NCBI GenBank assembly: GCA_963721065.1
Contig: CAVRHO010000001.1
Location: 496,001-560,000 of the forward strand
Source of the DNA: CAWBLP01 sp963721065
GTDB lineage: Bacteria > Pseudomonadota > Alphaproteobacteria > Acetobacterales > Acetobacteraceae
Reading direction: 5' to 3'
Length of the DNA stretch: 64,000 nt
Shown: positions 26,559-36,368 of the stretch, piece after piece
Layout: every line of letters begins with the position of its first letter
Numbering within the stretch: position 1 is the first letter of the stretch
Position numbers and translations under genes: made by a program
Notes under the pieces: generated by a model
What the model was told of the DNA's origin: nothing
Databases searched by the model: none
The model's input: the letters and a program-made list of their open reading frames with translations, nothing else

Positions 26559-26671
26559 TCAATCCTCCTTCAGTATCTGCGCGCGGGGACCATTCCCCGT
26601 GCTCGTGGAATAGTCGTCCTGTTGCCGACGTACGAATGCTAAGGTGCGTCGGCCTTTGTATTCAGGAACGA

Positions 26672-27148
26672 CTATAATCCGACCCAGGCGCCATAGACGA
26701 AGGTCCAGCCGGCCTGGAACGTTACGCCACCGACGCCATGCGTCGTGTGGTTAAAGGTGTGGTTGATCACCAGGTTGCCGTTGGCGGCCCCGGCGGTGTT
26801 GACCGCGGTCCCGGAGGACGCCGGCGGTGCGTTCTGCTGGCTCAGGTTGCTGCCCACCGAGACGGCGGTGCCGTCCGAGGCGCCGGCGTCGTTGGTGAAC
26901 GCCGGCTGCTGCGGGTAGGCCGACTGGCCACCGGCGACAATCGAGTTGACGTTCGTGCCGGTCAGCGTCAGCACGCCGGTTGCCGCGGCATCGGCAGAAG
27001 AGATGACAATCGCTCCGCCGGCGGTGATATGGTCGAGCTGGGAATTGCTGAGCTCGACCGGTGTTCCGGCCCATGTCACGGATGGTGCTGCGAGCCCGAA
27101 GGCCGCCGCAGCTGCCATGGTAATGATCCTTTTATTTGTGGCGGCCAT
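26672..27148 (-). CDS. TAG1-B: small exported protein
   Basis: A 158-residue protein, the same length as TAG1-A. Signal peptide ending VTWA-G, then VELSNSQLDHITAGG, an Ala/Thr/Gln/Asn-rich body, and GGVTFQAGWTFVYGAWVGL at the end. AAGGAGGGACTG precedes the ATG. It is the first gene of cluster B after the divergent regulator; the gap to TAG2-B is 113 bases, exactly as in cluster A. It is likely the first subunit of the secreted set. Confidence 0.86.
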   Translation of the reverse strand: MAATNKRIITMAAAAAFGLAAPSVTWAGTPVELSNSQLDHITAGGAIVISSADAAATGVLTLTGTNVNSIVAGGQSAYPQQPAFTNDAGASDGTAVSVGSNLSQQNAPPASSGTAVNTAGAANGNLVINHTFNHTTHGVGGVTFQAGWTFVYGAWVGL

Positions 27149-27662
27149 CAGTCCCTCCTTGGGATCTTGCGAAGATGTCTGTGCTAAAAGACACAAATCT
27201 GCCGATATCAGCAATAGCATTAAACGTATTACATTACGTAAATATTTTCATCATTCAGGTGGTGTTGGATACACATCACGGCGATGTTGCTTCGGCCTAA
27301 TGGTGATGCCCGGACCGAACCTACACCTTTCGATGGAGACAAGGATGGGCCGAAGGTACGTTTGGGAATTCCATGGGAATTTACATTATGGTTGCTTCGC
27401 AATCTGGATCACCCTGCAATCCAAATGTCAGGAGGAGGCAAGTGGACGGCGCAGCACCTTGTAACGGTTCGACAGCTGCGCTCGGCCGCCGGAACACCCT
27501 CGGGGCACCAGTCGCCGGATTTTCCGTCCGACAGGTCGTAATCCCATGAACTGTCGGGTCTCGGGTCCGCTGAGACGCGCATCGGACCAGTCGCCGCCGC
27601 CCGGGGGATGGCGACAGATGCGCGGGACGGAAACGCAGACCGACGTTTTCCATGAGGCTGCG
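27149..27662. promoter_or_regulatory. Divergent regulatory region of cluster B
   Basis: About 510 bases between TAG1-B and its divergent regulator. An AT-rich part lies at about 27180-27300 (for example TTACATTACGTAAATATTTTC), the counterpart of the AT-rich region in cluster A though less extreme. No operator can be defined by eye. Open frames here (27284, 27381) are not convincing genes. Confidence 0.5.
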
Positions 27663-28121
27663 ATGGCTGGAGCACGACGACGCGATCCGCTGGAAGCTTT
27701 CCGCAGCACGATCGTTACATTGGTTCGGCGCGAGCACCGCGACCTGACCGCACGCCAGCTTGCGGTGTTCCTGACATGCTATCTGAAGTCGGAACCGCAA
27801 ACCGTGCGCGGGCTGGCGGCGGAACTGAACGTGGATCGTTCGGCGATCAGTCGGGTGCTGGATCGTCTCGTCGGTTACAATCTGGTCCGGCGCAGCATCG
27901 ATATGAACGACCGTCGTAGCGTCCTGGTGGAGCGGACAGTGGTCGGGGAAGCCGCTATCCGGGATCTGCGCGCCGCAATGAACGCGGACTCCCGCAAGGC
28001 GCCCGCCACAGGACGCGGTCGCGGGCGGGACGAAAGCGATGACGGGCAACCGCCCGGCCCATCTTCCAGCCCCGCAGCCGCAGAGGACGAGCAGTCAGGC
28101 CGACACGGATCCGGAAAATAG
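27663..28121 (+). CDS. MarR-family transcriptional regulator of cluster B
   Basis: A 152-residue paralogue of the regulator at 5400-5792. MAGARRRDPLEAFRSTIVTL, LTARQLAVFLTCYLK, the recognition region LAAELNVDRSAISRVLDRL and the wing DRRSVLVERTVVG match the MarR fold. After about residue 115 it has its own Pro/Ser-rich tail. Recognition-helix residues differ between the copies (NVGRPVVSRV against NVDRSAISRV), so the two may bind different operators. It diverges from the TAG genes of cluster B. Confidence 0.82.
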   Translation: MAGARRRDPLEAFRSTIVTLVRREHRDLTARQLAVFLTCYLKSEPQTVRGLAAELNVDRSAISRVLDRLVGYNLVRRSIDMNDRRSVLVERTVVGEAAIRDLRAAMNADSRKAPATGRGRGRDESDDGQPPGPSSSPAAAEDEQSGRHGSGK

Positions 28122-28182
28122 ACGGTTGGTGAACGCTCAGCCGGGCGTCAGTCCTTGTTTCATCCGCACCCTTCGCGCGGCG

Positions 28183-28944
28183 CTACAGCACCGGCTCGCC
28201 CGGCACAGGCGTGCGGCCGAGCTGGGTGATCAGTGCGGTGACTTCCGCGATGGCACCTTCCGCAGCGACAATGTCCGTGCCCTTGGCGACGATGGTCACG
28301 CCGTTGCCGGTGGGGCGGTAGAAGGGGTAACTGCCGATATCGGTGTCCGGATAGCGCTCCTGGATGCGGGTCAGCCCCTCGGCGATCACGCCCTCCGGCA
28401 TCCCCACCGCATGCACCGCGCGCTGCAGGACCTTTGGACCACCCTGCAGCCGCGGGGCCAGCCACTCGAACATCGACTGCATCACCCGCGGCACGCCGGC
28501 CATGACATAGACGTTGCCGATCTGGAATCCGGGCGCCACCGACAGCGCGTTGTCGATCAGCGTGGCACCGCGCGGCATCGTCGCCATGCGCTGGCGCGCG
28601 GCGTTGAAATCGCCGGTCTTGTAGCTGCGCTCCATGCGCGCCCAGGCTTCGGGATGCGGCTCCCACGGCACGCCAAAGGCGGCGGCGACGCATTCGCTGG
28701 TGATGTCGTCATGCGTCGGGCCGATGCCGCCGGTGGTGAACACGTAGTCGAACTTCGCGCGCACCTCGTTCACCGTATCGATGATGGTCTGCGCCACGTC
28801 GGGGATGACCCGCACCTCGCGCAGCGGAATGCCCAGCTCGCCCAGGCCGGTGGCGAGGAAGCGGATATTGGCATCTTGCGTGCGGCCGGACAGCACCTCG
28901 TTGCCGATCACCAGCAGGCAGGCGGTGGGGTTGTTCGACGCCAT
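28183..28944 (-). CDS. CinA-like molybdopterin-binding domain protein
   Basis: A 253-residue protein of the MoaB/MogA-like fold as found in the N-terminal half of CinA. LLVIGNEVLSGRTQDANIRF and the TTGGIGPTHDDITSE loop are the family signatures. It lacks the CinA C-terminal deamidase domain, so it is the short form; such proteins act in nucleotide-pyrophosphate repair or are of unknown role. It lies 12 bases downstream of the GNAT-Nudix gene in the same direction, a likely operon with a nucleotide-cleaning theme. Confidence 0.85.
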   Translation of the reverse strand: MASNNPTACLLVIGNEVLSGRTQDANIRFLATGLGELGIPLREVRVIPDVAQTIIDTVNEVRAKFDYVFTTGGIGPTHDDITSECVAAAFGVPWEPHPEAWARMERSYKTGDFNAARQRMATMPRGATLIDNALSVAPGFQIGNVYVMAGVPRVMQSMFEWLAPRLQGGPKVLQRAVHAVGMPEGVIAEGLTRIQERYPDTDIGSYPFYRPTGNGVTIVAKGTDIVAAEGAIAEVTALITQLGRTPVPGEPVL

Positions 28945-28956
28945 GGTCCGGGCCCT

Positions 28957-30060
28957 TCAGAGGAAATCGCGCAACAGCGGAATCAGCGGCTTGTCGGCCG
29001 GCGGCATTTCATACTCGGTCAGCTTGTGCGGCCGCACCCAGGCGAGTGTCTGATTCTCCCGCGGCGTGGGGAAGCCCTTCCAGCGGCGGCACAGGTAGAG
29101 CGGCATCAGCAGGTGGAACCGTTCGTACTCGTGCGACGCGAAGGCGAACGGGGCCAGGCAGGCGGCGGAGACGTCGATCCCCAGCTCTTCCTTCAGCTCG
29201 CGGATCAGCGCCCCTTCCGGCGTTTCGCCGGCATTCAGCTTGCCGCCCGGAAACTCCCACAGGCCGGCCATCTTCTTGCCTTCCGGCCGGCGGGCCAGCA
29301 GCACCCGGCTGTCGATATCGATCAGCGCGCAGGCGGCGACCAGCAGCAGGGGCTTGGTGCCGGGTTCGGCCTCGGCCACCTCGGTCTGGCCGAAAATGTC
29401 GTCACGGTTGGCCTCGAACTGCCACACCGGGTGCTCGCCGCCGCGGGCCTGGTAGTGGCCGGTGCCCTCGCCGGTCTGGCGGAAGCCGATGCGGCGCAGC
29501 ACCGCGGCCGAGGCCGGGTTGTCGGTGACCACCTCGGCGGTGATGCGGTCCAGCGGCAGGTTGGCCAGCGCCCAACTGGTGATCCGGCCGGCGGCCTCGG
29601 AGGCGACGCCGTGGCCCCAGAAGCGGCGGCCGACCCAGTAGCCCAGCCGGCCGATCCGCGCCTTGGCATCCACCTGGATCCCCACCATGCCGACCAGCGT
29701 CTCCACCGTGCCGTCGCGGCCGGTGATCGCCAGGTGGTATGCGGTGCCTGCCTCGATCTCGCGGATGGTGGACTGGATCCACTCGTCCGCCAGCGGGCGG
29801 GGGTAGGGGAACGGCACCACGGACAGGGTGCGGGTCACCTCCCAGTCGTTGACCAGGCGGTGCAGCGACTCGGCGTCTTCGGCCATCAGCGGGCGCAGGA
29901 TCAGCCGCTCGGTGGTCAGCGGCGCGAAGCCGGCCGGGGCGGTGTCGAGCGGTGGGGTCCCGGCCGGCGGCGCGGTCGCGCGGCGCTTGCGGCGGGGGCG
30001 CTTGGGTGCGGCCTCGGCCAGGGTCATGGATGCAGCATCGGGTTTGCGTCGGTTCGGCAT
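28957..30060 (-). CDS. GNAT acetyltransferase - Nudix (MutT) fusion
   Basis: A 367-residue two-domain protein. An Arg/Lys-rich N-terminus precedes a GNAT domain (TTERLILRPLMAEDAESLHR to NPASAAVLRRIGF, about 45-190) of the RimJ-like kind. From about residue 240 a MutT-type Nudix domain follows, with the Nudix box GGKLNAGETPEGAL plus IRELKEELGI at about 270-292. MutT hydrolases remove 8-oxo-dGTP. The start is uncertain: ATGs at 30060 and 30027 both lack a good ribosome binding site, and the frame is open much further upstream. Comparable fusions are annotated in Rhodospirillales as I recall. The acetyltransferase substrate is unknown. Confidence 0.82.
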   Translation of the reverse strand: MPNRRKPDAASMTLAEAAPKRPRRKRRATAPPAGTPPLDTAPAGFAPLTTERLILRPLMAEDAESLHRLVNDWEVTRTLSVVPFPYPRPLADEWIQSTIREIEAGTAYHLAITGRDGTVETLVGMVGIQVDAKARIGRLGYWVGRRFWGHGVASEAAGRITSWALANLPLDRITAEVVTDNPASAAVLRRIGFRQTGEGTGHYQARGGEHPVWQFEANRDDIFGQTEVAEAEPGTKPLLLVAACALIDIDSRVLLARRPEGKKMAGLWEFPGGKLNAGETPEGALIRELKEELGIDVSAACLAPFAFASHEYERFHLLMPLYLCRRWKGFPTPRENQTLAWVRPHKLTEYEMPPADKPLIPLLRDFL

Positions 30061-30246
30061 GCGATCAGGGGACCGAAGGTGACGCGCGTACACGCGGTAT
30101 GCAAGCGCCGTGGCACCCTTCGCGTCGCAAAGCCGCGATCGTGGCAAACATGCCATGATCGCGGCGGGGGTTGTCGCCGGCGGCCGGGCACGATGACATG
30201 GTGCGGTGCCCGCGCAGGGCGGGCCGCAGCAGACCGGGGACGCTTC

Positions 30247-31125
30247 ATGGACATCATGCCGGGCTTCACGCTCACCGACATCGACACCGGCGGCGCCCGC
30301 ATCCGCCTGCGCCACGGCGGCAAGGGCCCGCCGCTGCTGCTGCTGCACGGCAATCCGCTGACCCATGTCGCCTGGCACAAGGTGGCGCCGCGCCTGGCGG
30401 AGCGCTTCCACGTGGTGGCGGCCGACCTGCGCGGCTATGGCGACAGCTCCGCCCCGCCGGAGGACCCGGACCACGCCAACTATTCCTTCCGCGCCATGGC
30501 GCAGGACCAGGTGGAGGTCATGCAGGCGCTGGGCTACCAGCGCTTCTACGTCGCCGGGCACGACCGCGGCGGGCGCACCGTGCACCGCATGTGCCTGGAC
30601 CACCCGGACAAGGTGCGGCGGGCGGCGGTGCTCGACATCGTGCCGACGCTGGACATGTGGGCGGCGATGGACAAGCAGGGCGCAATCGGCGGCTGGCACT
30701 GGCCGTTCATGGCGCAGCCGGCCGACTTCCCCGAGCGCATGCTGGGCGGCGTCGATCCCGACTGGTTCATGCGCAAAAAGCTGCTGAAGCTGACCGAGAG
30801 CCTGGACCACATCCCGCCGGAGATCTGGGCGGAGTATGTCCGCTGCTTCAACGAAAAGACGATCCGCGGTTCCTGCGGCGACTACCGGGCGGCCGCGACC
30901 ATCGACTGCGAGCTGGACACCGCGGATCTGGGGCGCAGGCTGGCGATGCCGCTGCTGGTGCTGTGGGGGCAGAACAGCAGCGTGGGCCGGCGCTTCGATC
31001 CGCTCGCGCTGTGGCGCCAGCGGGCGGACGATGTGCGCGGCGAGGCGCTGCCCAGCGGGCACTATGTGAACGAGGAAGCGCCGGACCAGGTGCTGGACTG
31101 GTTCCTGCGGTTCTTCGCGGACTGA
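30247..31125 (+). CDS. Haloacetate (fluoroacetate-type) dehalogenase, alpha/beta hydrolase
   Basis: A 292-residue cytoplasmic hydrolase. Catalytic residues match the haloacetate dehalogenase subgroup: nucleophile Asp106 in GHDRGGR with the carboxylate-binding Arg107 and Arg110, an acid Asp130 in VLDIVPT, His151-Trp152 in GGWHWPF which bind the halogen in fluoroacetate dehalogenase, and His272 in SGHYVNEE. The oxyanion motif is HGNP (34-37). The ATG at 30247 is chosen because the long open frame upstream has no protein character. No transporter or regulator for haloacids is adjacent. Confidence 0.85.
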   Translation: MDIMPGFTLTDIDTGGARIRLRHGGKGPPLLLLHGNPLTHVAWHKVAPRLAERFHVVAADLRGYGDSSAPPEDPDHANYSFRAMAQDQVEVMQALGYQRFYVAGHDRGGRTVHRMCLDHPDKVRRAAVLDIVPTLDMWAAMDKQGAIGGWHWPFMAQPADFPERMLGGVDPDWFMRKKLLKLTESLDHIPPEIWAEYVRCFNEKTIRGSCGDYRAAATIDCELDTADLGRRLAMPLLVLWGQNSSVGRRFDPLALWRQRADDVRGEALPSGHYVNEEAPDQVLDWFLRFFAD

Positions 31126-31173
31126 CGCCGACCGGCGTCGGTGATGGTGAGAGGCAGCCGCCGGCGCAACGTT

Positions 31174-31341
31174 CCCCGTCGTGGCGGGGGCAGGCCCGCT
31201 ACCCACGGCTTCGTCGTGTCGAAGACATCCGGTCCGCACAACACCGGCGGCACCGCTGCCGGATGATGCGTACCGCATGACGGATGATGCGTACCGCATG
31301 ACGAATGCGTGGGTAGCGGGCCTGCCCCCGCCACGACGGGG
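31174..31341. repeat. 34-bp inverted repeat enclosing a 21-bp tandem repeat
   Basis: Arms at 31174-31207 and 31308-31341 are perfect inverted copies (core GGCGGGGGCAGGCCCGCTAC). Between them a 21-bp unit (CGGATGATGCGTACCGCATGA) occurs twice in tandem at 31260-31301. The whole lies in the 329-base gap between the dehalogenase and the vapC gene. A partial relative of the arm (CCTGCGCCCGCCACGACGG) is at about 36127. Confidence 0.85.
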
Positions 31342-31454
31342 GCTGATCCGCCAGTGGAAGCCCTCGCGATCGCAAAGCGGGATGCGATTTCAGCTTTCTC
31401 CGCGGGGCTACGTGAAACGCGCGCTCTCTGCCCGCCACTAACCGCGGGGTCCCG

Positions 31455-31916
31455 TCAGCTCCCGGCCAGCAACGCCTGCACCTCCGCCGGGAGTTCGTCG
31501 CCGGCGAAGGGGTTGAGCACCCGGACGCCGTGCAGGGAGCCGCCGTCGGCCAGGTCCTCCGTCAGGATGGTCCCGCATCCGGCCTCCGCGGCTGTCGCCA
31601 CCAGCAGCGCGTCCCAGTAGGAGGCGCGGCCCGCCGAGGCCGTGGCCAGCGCCGTCCGCACTGCCGCGGCGGACGGAGGAACCGTGCGGTACAGCGCAAT
31701 GAGGGCATCGGCCACGCCGGCTGCCTCCGGCGGTGCCATCATGCGTTTGCGGGTCGCCACGGCATAGAATTCCGACACTGCCTGAAGCGTCAGGCAGCAT
31801 GGCGCCAGAACCGAGCTCGTCATGATCTCCCTGGCCAGATCATGGCGCCGGCCGGCCTTGCGATCCACGCTGTACACCAGAACATTGGTGTCCAGCGTGA
31901 ATGGTTCACCGCTCAT
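31455..31916 (-). CDS. vapC: VapC-type PIN-domain toxin
   Basis: A 153-residue PIN-fold ribonuclease toxin. The first acidic residue is Asp9 in FTLDTNVLVYS; further acidic positions sit in QAVSEFYAV, in YWDALLVATA and in ILTEDLADG, the usual four-acid site that binds Mg and cleaves RNA. The gene overlaps the 3' end of the antitoxin gene by 11 bases, the normal antitoxin-first arrangement. Confidence 0.85.
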   Translation of the reverse strand: MSGEPFTLDTNVLVYSVDRKAGRRHDLAREIMTSSVLAPCCLTLQAVSEFYAVATRKRMMAPPEAAGVADALIALYRTVPPSAAAVRTALATASAGRASYWDALLVATAAEAGCGTILTEDLADGGSLHGVRVLNPFAGDELPAEVQALLAGS

Positions 31917-32154
31917 GCAGAGCGTCGCGGTCCAGCGGGCCAGCCCCGATATCCCAGCCCTTCTCCATTGCGGCCTTGACCCGCTCCCACGCGGCCTGCT
32001 GTTCCGGCGTCAGGACGCGGCGCTTGCCGACCGGCGACAGGCGTGCCACCGGGGTGCCGTTGCGGGTGATCACGAACTCCTCGCCGGCTTCCACTTCGCG
32101 GATACAGCGGGCGAAGGACTGGTTGGCGTCGCGCAGGGTGACTGTCTTGGTCAT
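31906..32154 (-). CDS. Phd/YefM-type antitoxin
   Basis: An 82-residue antitoxin starting MTKTVTLRDANQSFARCIRE; the Phd-type DNA-binding fold reads on through GEEFVITRNGTPVARLSPV. The C-terminal half would wrap the PIN toxin encoded just downstream. An ATG at 32166 adding four residues is also possible. Such antitoxins normally repress their own operon. Confidence 0.85.
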   Translation of the reverse strand: MTKTVTLRDANQSFARCIREVEAGEEFVITRNGTPVARLSPVGKRRVLTPEQQAAWERVKAAMEKGWDIGAGPLDRDALHER

Positions 32155-32208
32155 GATCCGCCCCATGTAGCACGCCGCGGGCTACCCACCAAGCGCCGCC
32201 TCCGCCGG

Positions 32209-34031
<1,823 letters not shown>

Positions 34032-34032
<1 letters not shown>

Positions 34033-35348
34033 CAGCGTCTGTCCTTTCGTGCCGCGCGCATCGCCGCCGCGCGCCCTGGCTTCTGCACCTGCCGGCCGCG
34101 CGCGAGCGCCAGTGCGTCGGCCTCCACATCCTCGGTGATCACCGAACCCGCCGCGACCACGGCGCCGTCACCGACGGCAACCGGCGCAACCAGCGCCACG
34201 TCGGAGCCGATGAAGGCATCCGCGCCGATCCGGGTGCGGTGCTTGGCGGCGCCATCATAGTTGCAGGTGATCGTTCCGGCACCAATATTCGTGCGCGCGC
34301 CGACCTCGGCGTCACCGATATAGGTCAGGTGGTTGGCCTTCACCCCGGCGGCGAGCGTGGCCGCCTTCACCTCGACGAAGTTGCCGACATGCACGTCCCC
34401 GGCCAGCACGGCACCCGGGCGCAGGCGGGCGAACGGGCCGATGATGCAGCCGGGCCCCACCGTGCAGCCTTCCAGGTGACTGAACGCGCGGATCTCCGCC
34501 CCGCTGGCCACGCTGACGCCCGGCCCGAACACCACGCTGGGCCCGATCGTGACATCGGGCGCCAGTTGCGTATCCGCACACAGGAACACCGAGCCCGGGT
34601 CGATCATCGTCACCCCGGCTTCCATCGCCGCGGTGCGCAGCCAGGACTGCACCACGGCCTCGGCCGCCGCCAGTTCGACGCGGGAGTTGACGCCGGCCAC
34701 TTCCTCGGCCGGTGCTTCCACCGCGGCCACCTGGCGCCCGTCGGTGCGGGCCAGCGCGACCAGGTCGGTGAGGTAGTATTCGCCCTTGCTGTTGTCCGGC
34801 CGCACCGCGCGCAGCCAGCCCAGCATGTCGCCGGCGGAGGCGCACAGCACGCCGGCGTTGCACAGGCCCACCGCCCGTTCGGCATCGCTGGCGTCGGCCC
34901 ATTCGACGATCCGGTCCACAACGCCATCCTGGCCGATCACCCGGCCATAGTGCCCGGGATCGGCGGGCCGGAACGCCAGCAGCGCCAGTCCGGCATCGCC
35001 CTGCGACCGCCGGGCCAGCATGCGGCGCAGCGTGTCGGGGCGGATCAGCGGGTTGTCGGCATACAGCACGGCGACCTCACCGTTGCCGAACAGGTCCGCC
35101 GCCTGCAGCGCGGCATGCGCGGTGCCCAGCCGCTCCTGCTGGACCACGGTGGCGTGCGGCGCGGCCTCCTGCTGGACCGCCTCCATGCCGGGGCCGACCA
35201 CCACGACGATGCGGTCGAATACCGATTCGCAACTGGCGAGCAGATGCCGCAGCATCGACCGCCCGGCGATCCTGTGCAGCGTCTTCGGCAGGGACGATTT
35301 CATTCGGGTCCCCAGACCCGCGGCCAGGATAACGGCGGTTGCCTGCAT
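34032..35348 (-). CDS. glmU: Bifunctional UDP-GlcNAc pyrophosphorylase / GlcN-1-P acetyltransferase
   Basis: A 438-residue cytoplasmic enzyme that acetylates glucosamine-1-phosphate and couples it to UTP, making UDP-GlcNAc for peptidoglycan and lipopolysaccharide. The N-terminal nucleotidyltransferase signature is LAAGLGTRMKSSLPKTLH. The C-terminal left-handed beta-helix is recognised by hexapeptides such as GVKANHLTYIGDAEVG and GAGTITCNYDG. The ATG at 35348 begins the conserved strand MQATAVILAAG; the frame is open 19 codons further. It is upstream of and coupled to glmS, which supplies its pathway. Confidence 0.96.
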
Positions 35349-35454
35349 GCCTCTCCCCTGCAACGCTCCGGCCGGGGCGTAGCGGCGAACTTCGCGCGCT
35401 GTCAAAGACTCTCGCTATGATGCTGGGACAATTTGGATTTCGGAGTGCAACATC

Positions 35455-36114
35455 GTGACGCGGACGCTGCTGCTGGACCTGGACGGCACCCTGGTGGACA
35501 CCCTGCCCGACCTGGCCGGGGCGCTGAACCGGCTGATGGCGTCGCGCGGGCTGGCGGCGTTCCCCCCGTCCCAGGTGGCCGGCTTCGTCGGCGACGGCGT
35601 GGCGAAGCTGGTGCAGCGGGCCTTCAACGCGCGCGGGCGGGAACCGGATGCCCAGGCGGTGGCCGCCTATTCGGCCGACTACACCGCACACGCGACCGCC
35701 GGCAGCCGTCCCTTTCCCGACGTACCCGCTGTGCTGCAGGCATTGCATGACGAAGGCTGGCGCCTGGCGGTGTGCACCAACAAGCCGGAGGCAGCGGCGC
35801 GGGTGTTGCTGGAAGGCCTGGGTTTGATGCCCTTGCTGGCCGCCATCGGCGGCGGTGACAGCTTCCCGGTCCGCAAGCCCGATCCCGCGCATCTGCTGGG
35901 CACGCTGCGCGCCGCCGGCGGCGTGCCGGAGCGGGCGGTGATGGCCGGCGACCATGCCAACGACGTCCACGCGGCCCAGGGCGCCGGCCTGCCCTGCATC
36001 TTCGCCGCCTGGGGCTACGGTCGGCCGGAAATGGCCGAGGGGGCCGCGGCGGTGGCGCACAGCCCGCAGGAGATGGCGGCAATGGCGCGGAACCTGCTGT
36101 GCGGCGACGAGTAA
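35455..36114 (+). CDS. gph: Phosphoglycolate phosphatase (HAD family)
   Basis: A 219-residue haloacid-dehalogenase-type phosphatase. Motif I is LLLDLDGTLVDT, motif II lies in LAVCTNKPE, the motif III lysine in RKPDPAHL, and motif IV is VMAGDHANDV. It starts with GTG at 35455. It removes phosphate from 2-phosphoglycolate formed by DNA-end repair or Rubisco oxygenation. It diverges from glmU with a 106-base gap. Confidence 0.88.
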   Translation: MTRTLLLDLDGTLVDTLPDLAGALNRLMASRGLAAFPPSQVAGFVGDGVAKLVQRAFNARGREPDAQAVAAYSADYTAHATAGSRPFPDVPAVLQALHDEGWRLAVCTNKPEAAARVLLEGLGLMPLLAAIGGGDSFPVRKPDPAHLLGTLRAAGGVPERAVMAGDHANDVHAAQGAGLPCIFAAWGYGRPEMAEGAAAVAHSPQEMAAMARNLLCGDE

Positions 36115-36368
36115 TGGGTGTCTGGCCTGCGCCCGCCACGACGGTTGGGGAACGCTCGATCTCCTGTTGGCGATCCTGCTCGATCATGATTTGTTCTCAC
36201 ACCTGAAGCGTTCCCGAGTCAATGTCCTCGCCCGAGATGGGGCGCCACCGGGATGCAGACACCATGGACCCGATCCGCGTGCATCAGCCATGCCGCCCCG
36301 CCGGGTTGCGCCCACCGTGGCCCCCACGCAGGATCGCCGTCCCGCAACCGGAAGGAATCGCCCGCATC

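Noticed and set aside
5400..28121. Composite transposon bounded by the two TAG clusters
   Set aside because: The inverted copies contain no transposase, no terminal inverted repeats and no target duplication that I can see; simple inverted duplication explains them.
28039..30246. Very long plus-strand open frame ahead of the dehalogenase
   Set aside because: It is the shadow of the CinA-like and GNAT-Nudix genes on the other strand; its residues are His/Gly/Ala/Arg-rich with no family pattern.
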